25,642 nucleotides of DNA, from NCBI GenBank assembly GCA_040904765.1, contig JBBDST010000043.1, positions 1 to 25,642 on the forward strand, in the 5' to 3' direction. Each line of letters opens with the position of its first letter. Within the stretch, counting starts at the first letter, position 1. This stretch comes from JBBDST01 sp040904765 (GTDB lineage: Bacteria; Actinomycetota; Nitriliruptoria; Nitriliruptorales; Nitriliruptoraceae). The position numbers were made by a program, and so were the translations under genes. The notes under the pieces are model-generated. The model saw nothing but the letters and a program-made list of their open reading frames with translations. It was not told where the DNA came from and did not search any database. Shown here piece by piece: positions 15,738 through 22,740 of the stretch.

Positions 15738-16675
15738 CAGGTGGTGGCTAACGGTCGGGTCGTTCGGATGAATCCTCCATACATCACGATCACTCCCACC
15801 GTAAACGCCACCGCATGGCCGACCGTGTCGCCAAGAAATGACAGGACACCTCCGGCGGCAGCAAGACCGACCCCGCCTGCGATCATAAGGTTGCCGCGGA
15901 CAAGATGGGCCCGTGTGCTGCCGTCGCCGGTGCGGCCACGAAACACCCAACGGGCGATCGCTTCAGCAAAGCCTCCTTGGCGCACGTCGGCGAAAATAAG
16001 CCGATCCGCTGCGCGGTCTGGTCGCCGCCACACCATCGCTGCCGAAGCAATCAGTGCCGAGATAATGACCACCACCGCGCCGACACTGTTGCCACCAACG
16101 GCGTATCCGCGGACGACGGGAAAAAACAGTTCGGCTCCTTCTGGCAGTCCGGTTACGGGGACCGGCAGTACAAAGGTTGCACGGGCCACCACGACCGTAG
16201 CGATCACCGAATAGACAACAAGCACGGCGGTGGCAGCACGAAGAACAAACTGGCGGTGGCCAACGATGAGAATAAGTGCCCACACGACAGACAGCGCTGC
16301 CGAGGGGAGCCATAGTTCGGTTTCGTCTGCCCGCAAGGTGGAGAGCACGACGAACAATGCAACCACTGCAAGCACGGCGCCAGTAAGACGGGTGACCGTA
16401 AGCGAACGGACGTTCACAATCAGGCTTCCTAATGCCAGCCAGGGGACGTTGAGTACGCCACCAAAGAGGTAGAACACCCGAAATTCGGTGGGGGTCCAGC
16501 CACCGATAGCACCGGTGAACAGTGCCAACGAAGCAACGGAGAACATGACGAGAGCCACACCCCACACGAGTTGTGCAGGTTGGCTGCGTCCTCCGCGGCG
16601 ATAGCGAACAAGCAGGCTCGTAGCGAACACTGCGCCAACGACTGTTGCGATGGCCGCCATCAGTTGGGCTAACAC
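15737..16675 (-). CDS. polytopic membrane protein of unknown function, first gene of the rex operon
   Basis: The 312-residue protein has about eight or nine hydrophobic segments. A conserved-looking stretch GWTPTEFRVFYLFGGVLNVPWLALGSL occurs early, a cytoplasmic basic loop (WRRPDRAADRLIFADVRQGG) in the last third, and two final helices. I recognise it only as the kind of uncharacterised membrane protein seen in actinobacteria. The start is GTG at 16675, supported by AAGGGG seven bases upstream; the open frame continues to 16744 without a better start. The stop overlaps the glutaredoxin ATG, so it is translationally coupled with the glutaredoxin-rex genes. Confidence 0.78.
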   Translation of the reverse strand: MLAQLMAAIATVVGAVFATSLLVRYRRGGRSQPAQLVWGVALVMFSVASLALFTGAIGGWTPTEFRVFYLFGGVLNVPWLALGSLIVNVRSLTVTRLTGAVLAVVALFVVLSTLRADETELWLPSAALSVVWALILIVGHRQFVLRAATAVLVVYSVIATVVVARATFVLPVPVTGLPEGAELFFPVVRGYAVGGNSVGAVVVIISALIASAAMVWRRPDRAADRLIFADVRQGGFAEAIARWVFRGRTGDGSTRAHLVRGNLMIAGGVGLAAAGGVLSFLGDTVGHAVAFTVGVIVMYGGFIRTTRPLATT

Positions 16676-16980
16676 CTGTGTTCCCCTTCTGCACGCTGGC
16701 AGTGGTGTTGCGATATGCCAATGAACTCGATTAGTGTAAATCACGGCTTTGGCGCTGCACGTAGCCGTGTGATCAAACGGCGTTTATGTTGGCTTTATGA
16801 TTTGGCCTTTCGATGCGACGATCCGTTAGTTCGCCGTTATTCTCTCTGAGTGACTGAGAGACCGAGTTAGGCCGACTACCAACGACGTAGCGCTATCTCA
16901 ACGAGCCGCAGAGTGTCACCTTATTGTTGCCACTGACCAACTGCCGCAGGTGAACCGTTCTTCGCTCAAAGGATGCACTG
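16676..16980. promoter_or_regulatory. 305-bp intergenic region between the rex operon and a small plus-strand ORF
   Basis: This is the longest non-coding gap in the window and separates divergent units. On the minus strand TTTACACT (TACACT at 16733-16738) is a plausible -10 box 58 bp before the membrane-protein GTG. Just upstream of it CACGGCT (16742-16748) is repeated inverted as AGCCGTG (16763-16769). Further right, 16843-16861 holds an imperfect 19-bp dyad, TCTCTGAGTGACTGAGAGA, with one mismatched pair. Both may be operators. I see no recognised riboswitch or RNA gene. Confidence 0.35.
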
Positions 16981-17070
16981 ATGCGACTTGGAACAACCAT
17001 CATGCTCACCGCAATTCTTGTTGCCCTTACTGTGGCGACAGCAGTTCAACTCTGGCAGGCCTACGGATAG
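16981..17070 (+). CDS. candidate 29-residue membrane microprotein
   Basis: A short ORF with a good ribosome site: AAAGGA at 16968-16973 lies 7 nt before ATG 16981, and the stop is TAG at 17068. The peptide starts MRLGTTIMLTAILVALTV and ends QLWQAYG. Residues 5-23 are a single uninterrupted hydrophobic helix, with Arg at position 2 and a Trp/Tyr-rich end, the pattern of small single-pass membrane proteins. It stands alone on the plus strand, convergent with proC and divergent from the rex operon. No family assignment is possible from sequence alone; chance cannot be excluded for so short a frame. Confidence 0.5.
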   Translation: MRLGTTIMLTAILVALTVATAVQLWQAYG

Positions 17071-17092
17071 CGGTACAAACGGACACGGAACC

Positions 17093-17923
17093 TCACTTGG
17101 TTTCAGTGGCAAGTTCCTCGGCACGGCGTTTAGCGGCAGCAACAGCTCCAGCCACCATCTCACGAAAACCGTCGTTCGCAAATGACGTCAACGCGGCAAC
17201 GGTCGTCCCACCGGGCGAACTCACCATCTCACGCAATTCACTTGGGTCGCGGCCGGCATCTCGCAGCATCACCCCGCTGCCATACAGGGTTTCGATGGCC
17301 AGCAAACGTGCCGTTTTAGCATCAAGTCCGGCGGCAATTCCTGCGTCAATCAACGCTTCAGCAAACAAAAAGACGTAAGCCGGGCCTGAACCTGACACGG
17401 CGGTGACCGCGTCTAAATCCTTTTCATCAACTTCGACGACGGCGCCGACACTGGCAAAAATCTCTTGAGCTGCCCGCATGGATGCGTCTGTTGCGCCGTT
17501 GCCTTTCGCAAGGGCGGTAACGCCCACCCCAAGTTGTGCAGGCGTGTTGGGCATCGCCCGCACGACCGACACGGCGGCTGGGATCGCCTCGCTATAGATC
17601 TGTGTTGGTATGCCTGCAACGATCGTGACAACCGTCTGCCCGTCACGAAATGCTGCCGCCGTTTCATCCAACACTTCGGTGAGGTTCTGCGGCTTCACCG
17701 CCAGCAGCACCACTTCTGCGGTACGGATCGCATCGATTGTTGGAGCCGACTGAACTCCGTAACGGCTGGTCATTACCGCAAGTCGTTGTGGGGACTGATC
17801 GGCGCACACCACCCGTTTGGCATCAATCCGTCCGGCGGCAAGCATCCCTGCGATGATCGCTTCGCCCATGTTGCCTGCACCGATTACCGCCAGAGTGTCA
17901 TTCACAGTTGGTGTCCTCTTCAC
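17093..17923 (-). CDS. proC: pyrroline-5-carboxylate reductase ProC
   Basis: ProC reduces 1-pyrroline-5-carboxylate to proline with NADPH, the last step of proline synthesis. The 276 residues include the dinucleotide fold LAVIGAGNMGEAI at the N-terminus, VRAMPNTPAQLGVGVTAL, the substrate-site segment VSGSGPAYVFLFAEALIDAG, and the C-terminal signature SPGGTTVAALTSF. It begins at ATG 17923, 45 bp after the YbjN-domain gene, and ends the mshA operon. A proC-mshA neighbourhood with a YbjN gene is also seen in mycobacteria, supporting an old actinobacterial arrangement. Confidence 0.97.
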   Translation of the reverse strand: MKRTPTVNDTLAVIGAGNMGEAIIAGMLAAGRIDAKRVVCADQSPQRLAVMTSRYGVQSAPTIDAIRTAEVVLLAVKPQNLTEVLDETAAAFRDGQTVVTIVAGIPTQIYSEAIPAAVSVVRAMPNTPAQLGVGVTALAKGNGATDASMRAAQEIFASVGAVVEVDEKDLDAVTAVSGSGPAYVFLFAEALIDAGIAAGLDAKTARLLAIETLYGSGVMLRDAGRDPSELREMVSSPGGTTVAALTSFANDGFREMVAGAVAAAKRRAEELATETK

Positions 17924-17968
17924 ACGTCCTTTTAAGCCTACGCCCGCTCACCGCCAGCCAGTGCAGGC

Positions 17969-18475
17969 TTATCCCAGATCGCCTCGGATCGGATTGGGCG
18001 GCAGTCCGGCCTGTTCGCGCCATTGCTGCTCGGTTGCGATGTAACTGGCAAAACCGCGTGAAAGTACCGCCGGAAACACGTCGTCGGCAAGTGCCAGCAC
18101 GGCCCCAAACACGGCGTCCATGCCGTGCTCTTCGAGCACAAGAAGTGGGATCCGTCCAACAATCACCAGTTGGCCTGTGTCGTCAACGGCGTAATGCACC
18201 AGCGTGGCGTGTTGATTGCGATTTAACAGGAGGCGATACACCTCTTCGTGGTTTTCGTCAGGTGCAGCGGACAAAAACGCGGTTACCACCAGCGAGCGTT
18301 CTTTCACGGCAAGATTCACTGGCAACGTTCGTTTGTGGACGCCTTCCAGCACCGTCATCCATGTCGCTTCAGACACGGCAACAACCGACAGTTCCAACGC
18401 CGCGACCGCTTGAGGCAAAGCATCATGCCATTTTGCTGTTAGTGCGTCGTTTTCCATGTCGCGCCTTTGCGTCAA
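17969..18475 (-). CDS. YbjN-domain protein adjacent to mshA
   Basis: The 168-residue soluble protein looks like the YbjN/type-III-chaperone-like fold: an alpha-beta pattern with VLEGVHKRTLPVNLAVKERSLVVTAFLSAAPDEN followed by VYRLLLNRNQHATLVHYAVDDTGQLVIVGRIPL. It resembles the small gene found beside mshA in mycobacteria (Rv0487-like). No catalytic motif is visible and its function is unknown. Start ATG at 18475 overlaps the mshA stop by 4 nt, so it is made together with MshA and may help its folding, activity or regulation; that is inference. Confidence 0.82.
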   Translation of the reverse strand: MTQRRDMENDALTAKWHDALPQAVAALELSVVAVSEATWMTVLEGVHKRTLPVNLAVKERSLVVTAFLSAAPDENHEEVYRLLLNRNQHATLVHYAVDDTGQLVIVGRIPLLVLEEHGMDAVFGAVLALADDVFPAVLSRGFASYIATEQQWREQAGLPPNPIRGDLG

Positions 18476-19713
18476 CCGGCAAGCACTCCAGAGGTGACAA
18501 ATGGGCTTGCCAGCACGGATGTGTAACTGCGCAGCAGTCGTTCAGCGGTGTGATCCCAAGTTGAACGGTCGGCGGCGGCGATGCCAGCCTGCGAGGCGGC
18601 CCACCAACGCTTTGTGTCGGTCAAGAGGGCTCGCGCTGCGGCAGCGTGGTCGAACGGGTCATGCCCGTCGACAAGCGCGCCAGCCGATCCAACAACGGCT
18701 TGCAGTCCTGCCACAGCGGCTGCGACCACGGGGGTACCACAGGCTTGCGCTTCGAGGGCCACGAGCCCAAACGTTTCGCTGCGAGACGGCGTCAGTACCA
18801 GATCGGCGTCACGGTAGAACGCGGCCAACGCGGCTTGTGGGACGGCGTCGACAACCGTGACTGCATCAGCAATCAAAAGGCGTTGTGCGAGCGCAACCAG
18901 TTCGGCAGGTCCAGTGACGCCGTCACCGTTGCCTGATACGCCGCCGACGATGGTTAAGGTCGCATCAGGGATTGTGCGTCGCAGTTCAGCCAATGTGCGG
19001 ATCGCAATGTCGGGGCCTTTTAGGGGTTGCAGGCGGCCCACAAACAGGAGTTTAGGCGCGTGCTTGCGCGGCGCTTGGCGGTGGATCGCTGGAGGCGAGA
19101 AACGTTGCTGGTCGACCCCGGCAGGCACAACGTCGATTCGTGCGCCGGTCACCCCGTGTGCTTGATGCAAAAGGCGGGCTTCGCCGCAGGTGAGTACCAA
19201 TAGCCGGTCGGCGTAGCGACAGATTTCTCGTTCAGCAGCGAGCCGTACGTAGGGTTCTGGCGTGTCGGTTGGGGCCAGCGTCGCGTTTTTTAACACCCCA
19301 AGCGTGTGGAATGTGTGTACGAACGGAAGACGTAGGTTGGCGCGCAGTTCGGTTGCTACGACCCCTGCCAACCAGTACTGCGAATGGACCAGTTCCGTCC
19401 CGTTACTGCTCAGCCGTTCAGACACAGCTTGGGTAAATGCCGGCAGCAGGTCAAAAAGTTCGCTGCGGGTCAGTGTTGTTGCGGGCCCAACGGGCAGGTG
19501 GTGCAGCTCGACACCGGAGTCGATGGTGGCTGTTGGCGGTTGTGTGGCAGAACGACGGCGGGTGTAGATGTCAACCGCGACGCCATGGCGCGCCAGTCGT
19601 GATGCGGCTTGCCGGACATACACGTTTAAGCCGCCGCCATCGCCGGTACCAGGCACATCAATCGGCGAGGTGTGTACGGCAAGCAACGCGACCCGTTTGA
19701 CATTGCGGGTCAT
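18472..19713 (-). CDS. mshA: D-inositol-3-phosphate glycosyltransferase MshA
   Basis: MshA joins GlcNAc from UDP-GlcNAc to 1L-myo-inositol 1-phosphate, the first committed step of mycothiol synthesis. The 413-residue GT-B, GT4-family protein shows the N-terminal glycine-rich acceptor loop PGTGDGGGLNVYVRQAA, HSQYWLAG and FVHTFHTLG in the first domain, then VPAGVDQQRFSP, LLFVGRLQPLKGPDIAIR and the retaining-GT signature PSRSETFGLVALEAQACGTPVVAAAVAGL. It overlaps the acyltransferase gene upstream and the YbjN gene downstream by 4 nt each. MshD is encoded 5 kb away at 24604-25488; mshB and mshC are not in the window. Confidence 0.95.
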   Translation of the reverse strand: MTRNVKRVALLAVHTSPIDVPGTGDGGGLNVYVRQAASRLARHGVAVDIYTRRRSATQPPTATIDSGVELHHLPVGPATTLTRSELFDLLPAFTQAVSERLSSNGTELVHSQYWLAGVVATELRANLRLPFVHTFHTLGVLKNATLAPTDTPEPYVRLAAEREICRYADRLLVLTCGEARLLHQAHGVTGARIDVVPAGVDQQRFSPPAIHRQAPRKHAPKLLFVGRLQPLKGPDIAIRTLAELRRTIPDATLTIVGGVSGNGDGVTGPAELVALAQRLLIADAVTVVDAVPQAALAAFYRDADLVLTPSRSETFGLVALEAQACGTPVVAAAVAGLQAVVGSAGALVDGHDPFDHAAAARALLTDTKRWWAASQAGIAAADRSTWDHTAERLLRSYTSVLASPFVTSGVLAG

Positions 19714-20738
19714 GACGGTTGCTCGCGGCTAAACGCGAGCCGTTGGAGCACTTGATCGGTCGCACCGAAGCGATACTTGTACGCCTCGTCGCCTCGTAAC
19801 AGGTCGAACGTGCGACATTGCTCTTTGGCAGCTTCTTCAATAAGGAAGGTGATCAGCACCACCCCCGGACCGTAGGCCTCGAGGTTTGGGGCGTACGCCG
19901 AGTTGTACAGCCCCCATACGCCGTTGTGCACAAATGACAAGGTGGCCGCGGCAGGTACATCCCCGACATGCAGTTCATGGAGGCGAAGAGTGCGGTCGGC
20001 GGCGAACAGTTCACCGAGGCGCGCAAAAAAGTCGGTGTTGCCAGGCCGTTTGAAAAACCGTGCCTTGTCAAGGTGACTGTCAATTGCCATCTGAATGAAC
20101 GCATCCAGCCGGGCGGGGAACTGCTCAGCGGAAACTTCTTCGATACGAATTTCACCCAAATCGCGCGCGAGTTTGCGGGACTTTCGTAGCAGTTCTTGCC
20201 GTTGCCGTCCTGGTAAGGATGCCAGATATGCGTCAAAGCCTTTGCTGATATCGACGATGGGGCATACCCCGTCGATGTCGTCGTCAATGATATGCAGCCC
20301 GTTGGTACGGATTGCTTGTCGCAATCCGTCCACTACGCCGGTACCTACGGCAAGATTGTTGCCGACAAATTCGTCCCAGTCCACATCGGCAACTAGGTGT
20401 GCCACGTAGGCTTCCAACACATCTGGCCGATATTCTGGGCGACACACCGGTCCGAGGTAGTCTGTCACGTCGACGCCACCTTGAAAGCGGCGAATTTCGA
20501 GCGGTCCAGACGGCCCGTTTTCGACATCATTCGCGTCAGAGATCACACCAACGAGACGACCATCGACGTGAAATGTGTGTACGCGGGTTGGGATGTTGAC
20601 ACCAAACACGTCTTGCCATGCTTCAAGAAAGCGGGGCGTGTGAAACACGGTCGCGGTTGGATCGTCGTCACACAACAGGGCCCACTCAGTGAGCAAAGCG
20701 TCGTCAAGGCGACCCTCGTGGGTACGCAGCTCGATCAC
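19710..20738 (-). CDS. FemAB/CelD-like GNAT-fold acyltransferase
   Basis: The 342-residue protein belongs to the BioF2-like/CelD acetyltransferase group related to FemAB. The C-terminal half shows the pattern GVWGLYNSAYAPNLEAYGPGVVLI and FDLLRGDEAYKYRFGATD, with DLLRGDE.YKYR being the family mark. A helix-rich segment (RQRQELLRKSRKLARDLG) lies in the middle. These proteins transfer acyl or aminoacyl groups to polysaccharides or peptidoglycan precursors; the substrate cannot be told here. I start it at GTG 20738 because GAGG lies 5 nt upstream and the longer frame (to 20906) would overlap the XRE gene. It overlaps mshA by 4 nt. Confidence 0.82.
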   Translation of the reverse strand: MIELRTHEGRLDDALLTEWALLCDDDPTATVFHTPRFLEAWQDVFGVNIPTRVHTFHVDGRLVGVISDANDVENGPSGPLEIRRFQGGVDVTDYLGPVCRPEYRPDVLEAYVAHLVADVDWDEFVGNNLAVGTGVVDGLRQAIRTNGLHIIDDDIDGVCPIVDISKGFDAYLASLPGRQRQELLRKSRKLARDLGEIRIEEVSAEQFPARLDAFIQMAIDSHLDKARFFKRPGNTDFFARLGELFAADRTLRLHELHVGDVPAAATLSFVHNGVWGLYNSAYAPNLEAYGPGVVLITFLIEEAAKEQCRTFDLLRGDEAYKYRFGATDQVLQRLAFSREQPS

Positions 20739-20820
20739 TCTGTCCTCATTTGTTGGCGGCTTAGTCGTCGGCGTGTCGATGCCGGCGATGTTTGCAAGCC
20801 TACTGTTCTTACCCGCCGCA

Positions 20821-21156
20821 TCACGTGTTGTTGGCAGCAACGAAGGCGCTGTACACCGCCAGCAAGGCGTCGCGTTGCACGTGGGTAAGTTGGCCATCGC
20901 TTGCAATCACTGCCTGCGTTCCGACCGGTGTTGGTGGGATTACGCCAGCGAGTACCAGAAGATGTTGTTCGGTGACGCCAAGAGGCCCGGCGAGAGCTTT
21001 AAGAATCCGCGGCGAGGGTGTTTTTTCGCCCCGTTCGATCTGTGACAGGTACGGATTACTGATGCCCGCTTGGGCGGCCAGGGCTCTTAAGGACAAGCCG
21101 TGACCTGTGCGCAACCGCCGCAATTCGTCGCCGAGTCGTAGCGCATGGCGTTTCAT
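20821..21156 (-). CDS. XRE-family transcriptional regulator
   Basis: This small DNA-binding protein has 111 residues. Residues 8-64 are a Cro/C1 helix-turn-helix: LGDELRRLRTGHGLSLRALAAQAGISNPYLSQIERGEKTPSPRILKALAGPLG, with the recognition helix at SNPYLSQIERG. The remainder is a short helical tail (VQRDALLAVYSAF) that could mediate dimerisation. The ATG at 21156 is preceded by AGAGGA. It is the first gene of the minus-strand unit leading to the acyltransferase and mshA and is divergent from the peroxiredoxin gene, so it may control either. Confidence 0.88.
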   Translation of the reverse strand: MKRHALRLGDELRRLRTGHGLSLRALAAQAGISNPYLSQIERGEKTPSPRILKALAGPLGVTEQHLLVLAGVIPPTPVGTQAVIASDGQLTHVQRDALLAVYSAFVAANNT

Positions 21157-21258
21157 CTGCAGATCCTCTCGCCACGGTCTACCTTTTCGGTCAAACGCCC
21201 CGCGCGGCTGCGCCCAAAAAAGCCGTATCACACAGTATGTGCTGTGAAAGGACCTGTC

Positions 21259-21726
21259 ATGCTTGAAGTTGGTGCCAAAGCCCCCGTCTTCACTTTGGAC
21301 GATCAAGACGGTGAGACCGTGTCGCTTGAGGCGTTACGCGGCACACCGGTCGTGCTGTACTTCTATCCCAAAGATGACACGCCGGGTTGCACCACACAAG
21401 CTTGCGGGATCCGGGACCAGTGGGCCGATTTTCGCCAAGCCGGCGCCCACGTGTTCGGACTGTCACCAGATGATGTGGCCAGCCACAAAGCATTCGCACA
21501 AAAATTTGACTTGCCTCACCGTCTGCTGGCCGATCCCGACCGCACCGTCGTTGACGCGTATGGCGTGTGGGGTTTAAAGCAGATGTATGGCAAGGAGTAC
21601 TACGCCGTTTTGCGCACCACCTATCTGATTGACGCCGAGGGCACCATCGCAAACGTGTGGACAGACGTGAAGCCAAAAGAACACGCTGACGATGTGCTTG
21701 AGGCCATCAAAGCGTTAGAGGCCTAG
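21259..21726 (+). CDS. bcp: thiol peroxidase of the Bcp/PrxQ type
   Basis: This 155-residue peroxiredoxin reduces hydrogen peroxide and organic peroxides using thioredoxin or another thiol. The active site is FYPKDDTPGCTTQACGIRD: peroxidatic Cys44 and resolving Cys49, five residues apart, the atypical 2-Cys PrxQ arrangement. Other family marks are GVWGLKQMYGKEYYAVLRTTYLIDAEG. The ATG at 21259 is chosen because AAAGGA precedes it at normal distance; an in-frame ATG at 21145 would add 38 unrelated residues. The 102-bp gap to the divergent XRE gene holds its promoter, including CACAG...CTGTG arms at 21231-21246. Confidence 0.95.
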   Translation: MLEVGAKAPVFTLDDQDGETVSLEALRGTPVVLYFYPKDDTPGCTTQACGIRDQWADFRQAGAHVFGLSPDDVASHKAFAQKFDLPHRLLADPDRTVVDAYGVWGLKQMYGKEYYAVLRTTYLIDAEGTIANVWTDVKPKEHADDVLEAIKALEA

Positions 21727-21739
21727 TTGCAGGCGAGCG

Positions 21740-22690
21740 TTAGCGGCGATCCCTGCGGCGAGTTATCGCAGGGTCGTGGCCGACCGGTGACGCATCAGCG
21801 CCGACAAGTCGCAGCACTGTTGCCGTTTGGCCTGTGTCGTTGGTGAACGTCTCCGAGACCGTGGTGGCTTCAGGTACGAACGCGAGCGCATACGGATGAG
21901 TCGTGGCCGCACTTGTAAGCTCGACGGTGTCACGCCCGCTTCCACAGAAAACACCTGTGGGCGTGTTTTGTGGCAGAGACAAAAGGGCCAGTCGGCGCCG
22001 TGGTCGGCCGAGCATCCACATGCGTGCAACCGCTTCTTGGCCCGGATAGCACCCTTTGGATAGGTGTACGTGTGATGGCAAAATACCGACTTCTTCAGGC
22101 AGGTGAGGTCGGACAATTTCGCGGCCAAACGCCGGTTCACCGCGACAGATCCGCCGCTCCTCATAGTCGGTGTCTGTGCCTTGTGGCACACCGTCGTCGG
22201 TGAGCACCGTCTGAATTGTTGCTAATGCGTTCGTATCGCCAATCAATTCGACGCCAGACGGTACGCCGCACACAACGAGTTCGGTGCCACTTGGGCGTAC
22301 GGTGCCTTGGGGTGCGAACACGTTGGCTTGCCGTGCGATGTCTTCAAACTCATCGCCACGTAATTCCCATACGGCAAGGTTGGTTTGGGCGAAGCGGACG
22401 TCAAGCAGAAAGGTACGTTGTGCCAGTACGTCAAGGATGTAAGTGGTGACGTCTTGGTGTGGTGACAACAGCAGCAACCGGTCAGCCAAAACGGCAACCC
22501 CAAATGCAGCCTGCACGACTCCGGCGCCGTCAAGAACCAGCGCGTTGGTGCGTATTCCTGTCATATTGTCCGCGAACTGTTGGGTGGTGACGTCGTTGAG
22601 ATAGTTCAGACGGTCAGTGCCGCTGACCTCGATGACATCATGCTCACGCTGAAATAGCGCAACAGGACCTTGCGGTGGCGTACTAGACAC
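21740..22690 (-). CDS. ygfZ: YgfZ/GcvT-domain folate-binding protein
   Basis: YgfZ-type proteins bind tetrahydrofolate and help make or repair certain iron-sulfur enzymes. The 316 residues start with the GcvT-like fold (LFQREHDVIEVSGTDRLNYLNDVTTQ) and carry the hallmark LSKGCYPGQEAVARM, the K-G-C-Y-x-G-Q-E motif with its essential Cys, near residue 212. The GTG at 22690 has AAAGGAG 8 nt upstream. A hairpin CCCTGCG...CGCAGGG at 21751-21773 lies in its last codons, just past the convergent peroxiredoxin stop. Many Fe-S clients exist in this window (Rieske, ferredoxin), but a specific partner is unproven. Confidence 0.92.
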   Translation of the reverse strand: MSSTPPQGPVALFQREHDVIEVSGTDRLNYLNDVTTQQFADNMTGIRTNALVLDGAGVVQAAFGVAVLADRLLLLSPHQDVTTYILDVLAQRTFLLDVRFAQTNLAVWELRGDEFEDIARQANVFAPQGTVRPSGTELVVCGVPSGVELIGDTNALATIQTVLTDDGVPQGTDTDYEERRICRGEPAFGREIVRPHLPEEVGILPSHVHLSKGCYPGQEAVARMWMLGRPRRRLALLSLPQNTPTGVFCGSGRDTVELTSAATTHPYALAFVPEATTVSETFTNDTGQTATVLRLVGADASPVGHDPAITRRRDRR

Positions 22691-22740
22691 GCGCTCACTC
22701 CTTTGGCCGCCGAGGCGTTTACCGACAGGGTATGACCTTG

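Noticed and set aside
15738..15950. Upstream extension of the glutaredoxin-like frame (71 extra codons)
   Set aside because: The extra part lies inside the preceding gene and is Arg/Cys-rich; the ATG at 15737 overlapping that gene's stop fits the family N-terminus.
15345..16214. 289-codon plus-strand ORF
   Set aside because: It lies antisense to the start of rex, the glutaredoxin gene and the membrane protein, which all show family features; the translation is Arg/Thr/Pro-rich with no recognisable domain.
15963..16721. 252-codon minus-strand ORF inside the membrane-protein gene
   Set aside because: Out-of-frame shadow with an Arg/Cys-rich product; the overlapping frame gives a clean polytopic membrane protein with a good start site.
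14718..16980. Rex operator near rex
   Set aside because: I looked for the TTGTGAA...TTCACAA dyad around rex and the respiratory genes and found no convincing copy.
17908..18564. 218-codon plus-strand ORF
   Set aside because: Antisense to the YbjN gene and the mshA 3' end; both sense genes are better supported and coupled by overlaps.
20739..20906. Upstream extension of the acyltransferase frame
   Set aside because: It would overlap the XRE gene end and adds a Cys/Thr-rich stretch without homology; GTG 20738 has a GAGG ribosome site.
21157..21306. Upstream extension of the XRE frame (50 codons)
   Set aside because: It would cross the promoter and start of the divergent peroxiredoxin gene; ATG 21156 has a good ribosome site and starts right before the HTH.
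21751..21773. CCCTGCG...CGCAGGG hairpin as peroxiredoxin terminator
   Set aside because: Only a 7-bp stem, no T-tract, and it lies inside the coding end of ygfZ; kept as a remark, not a terminator call.
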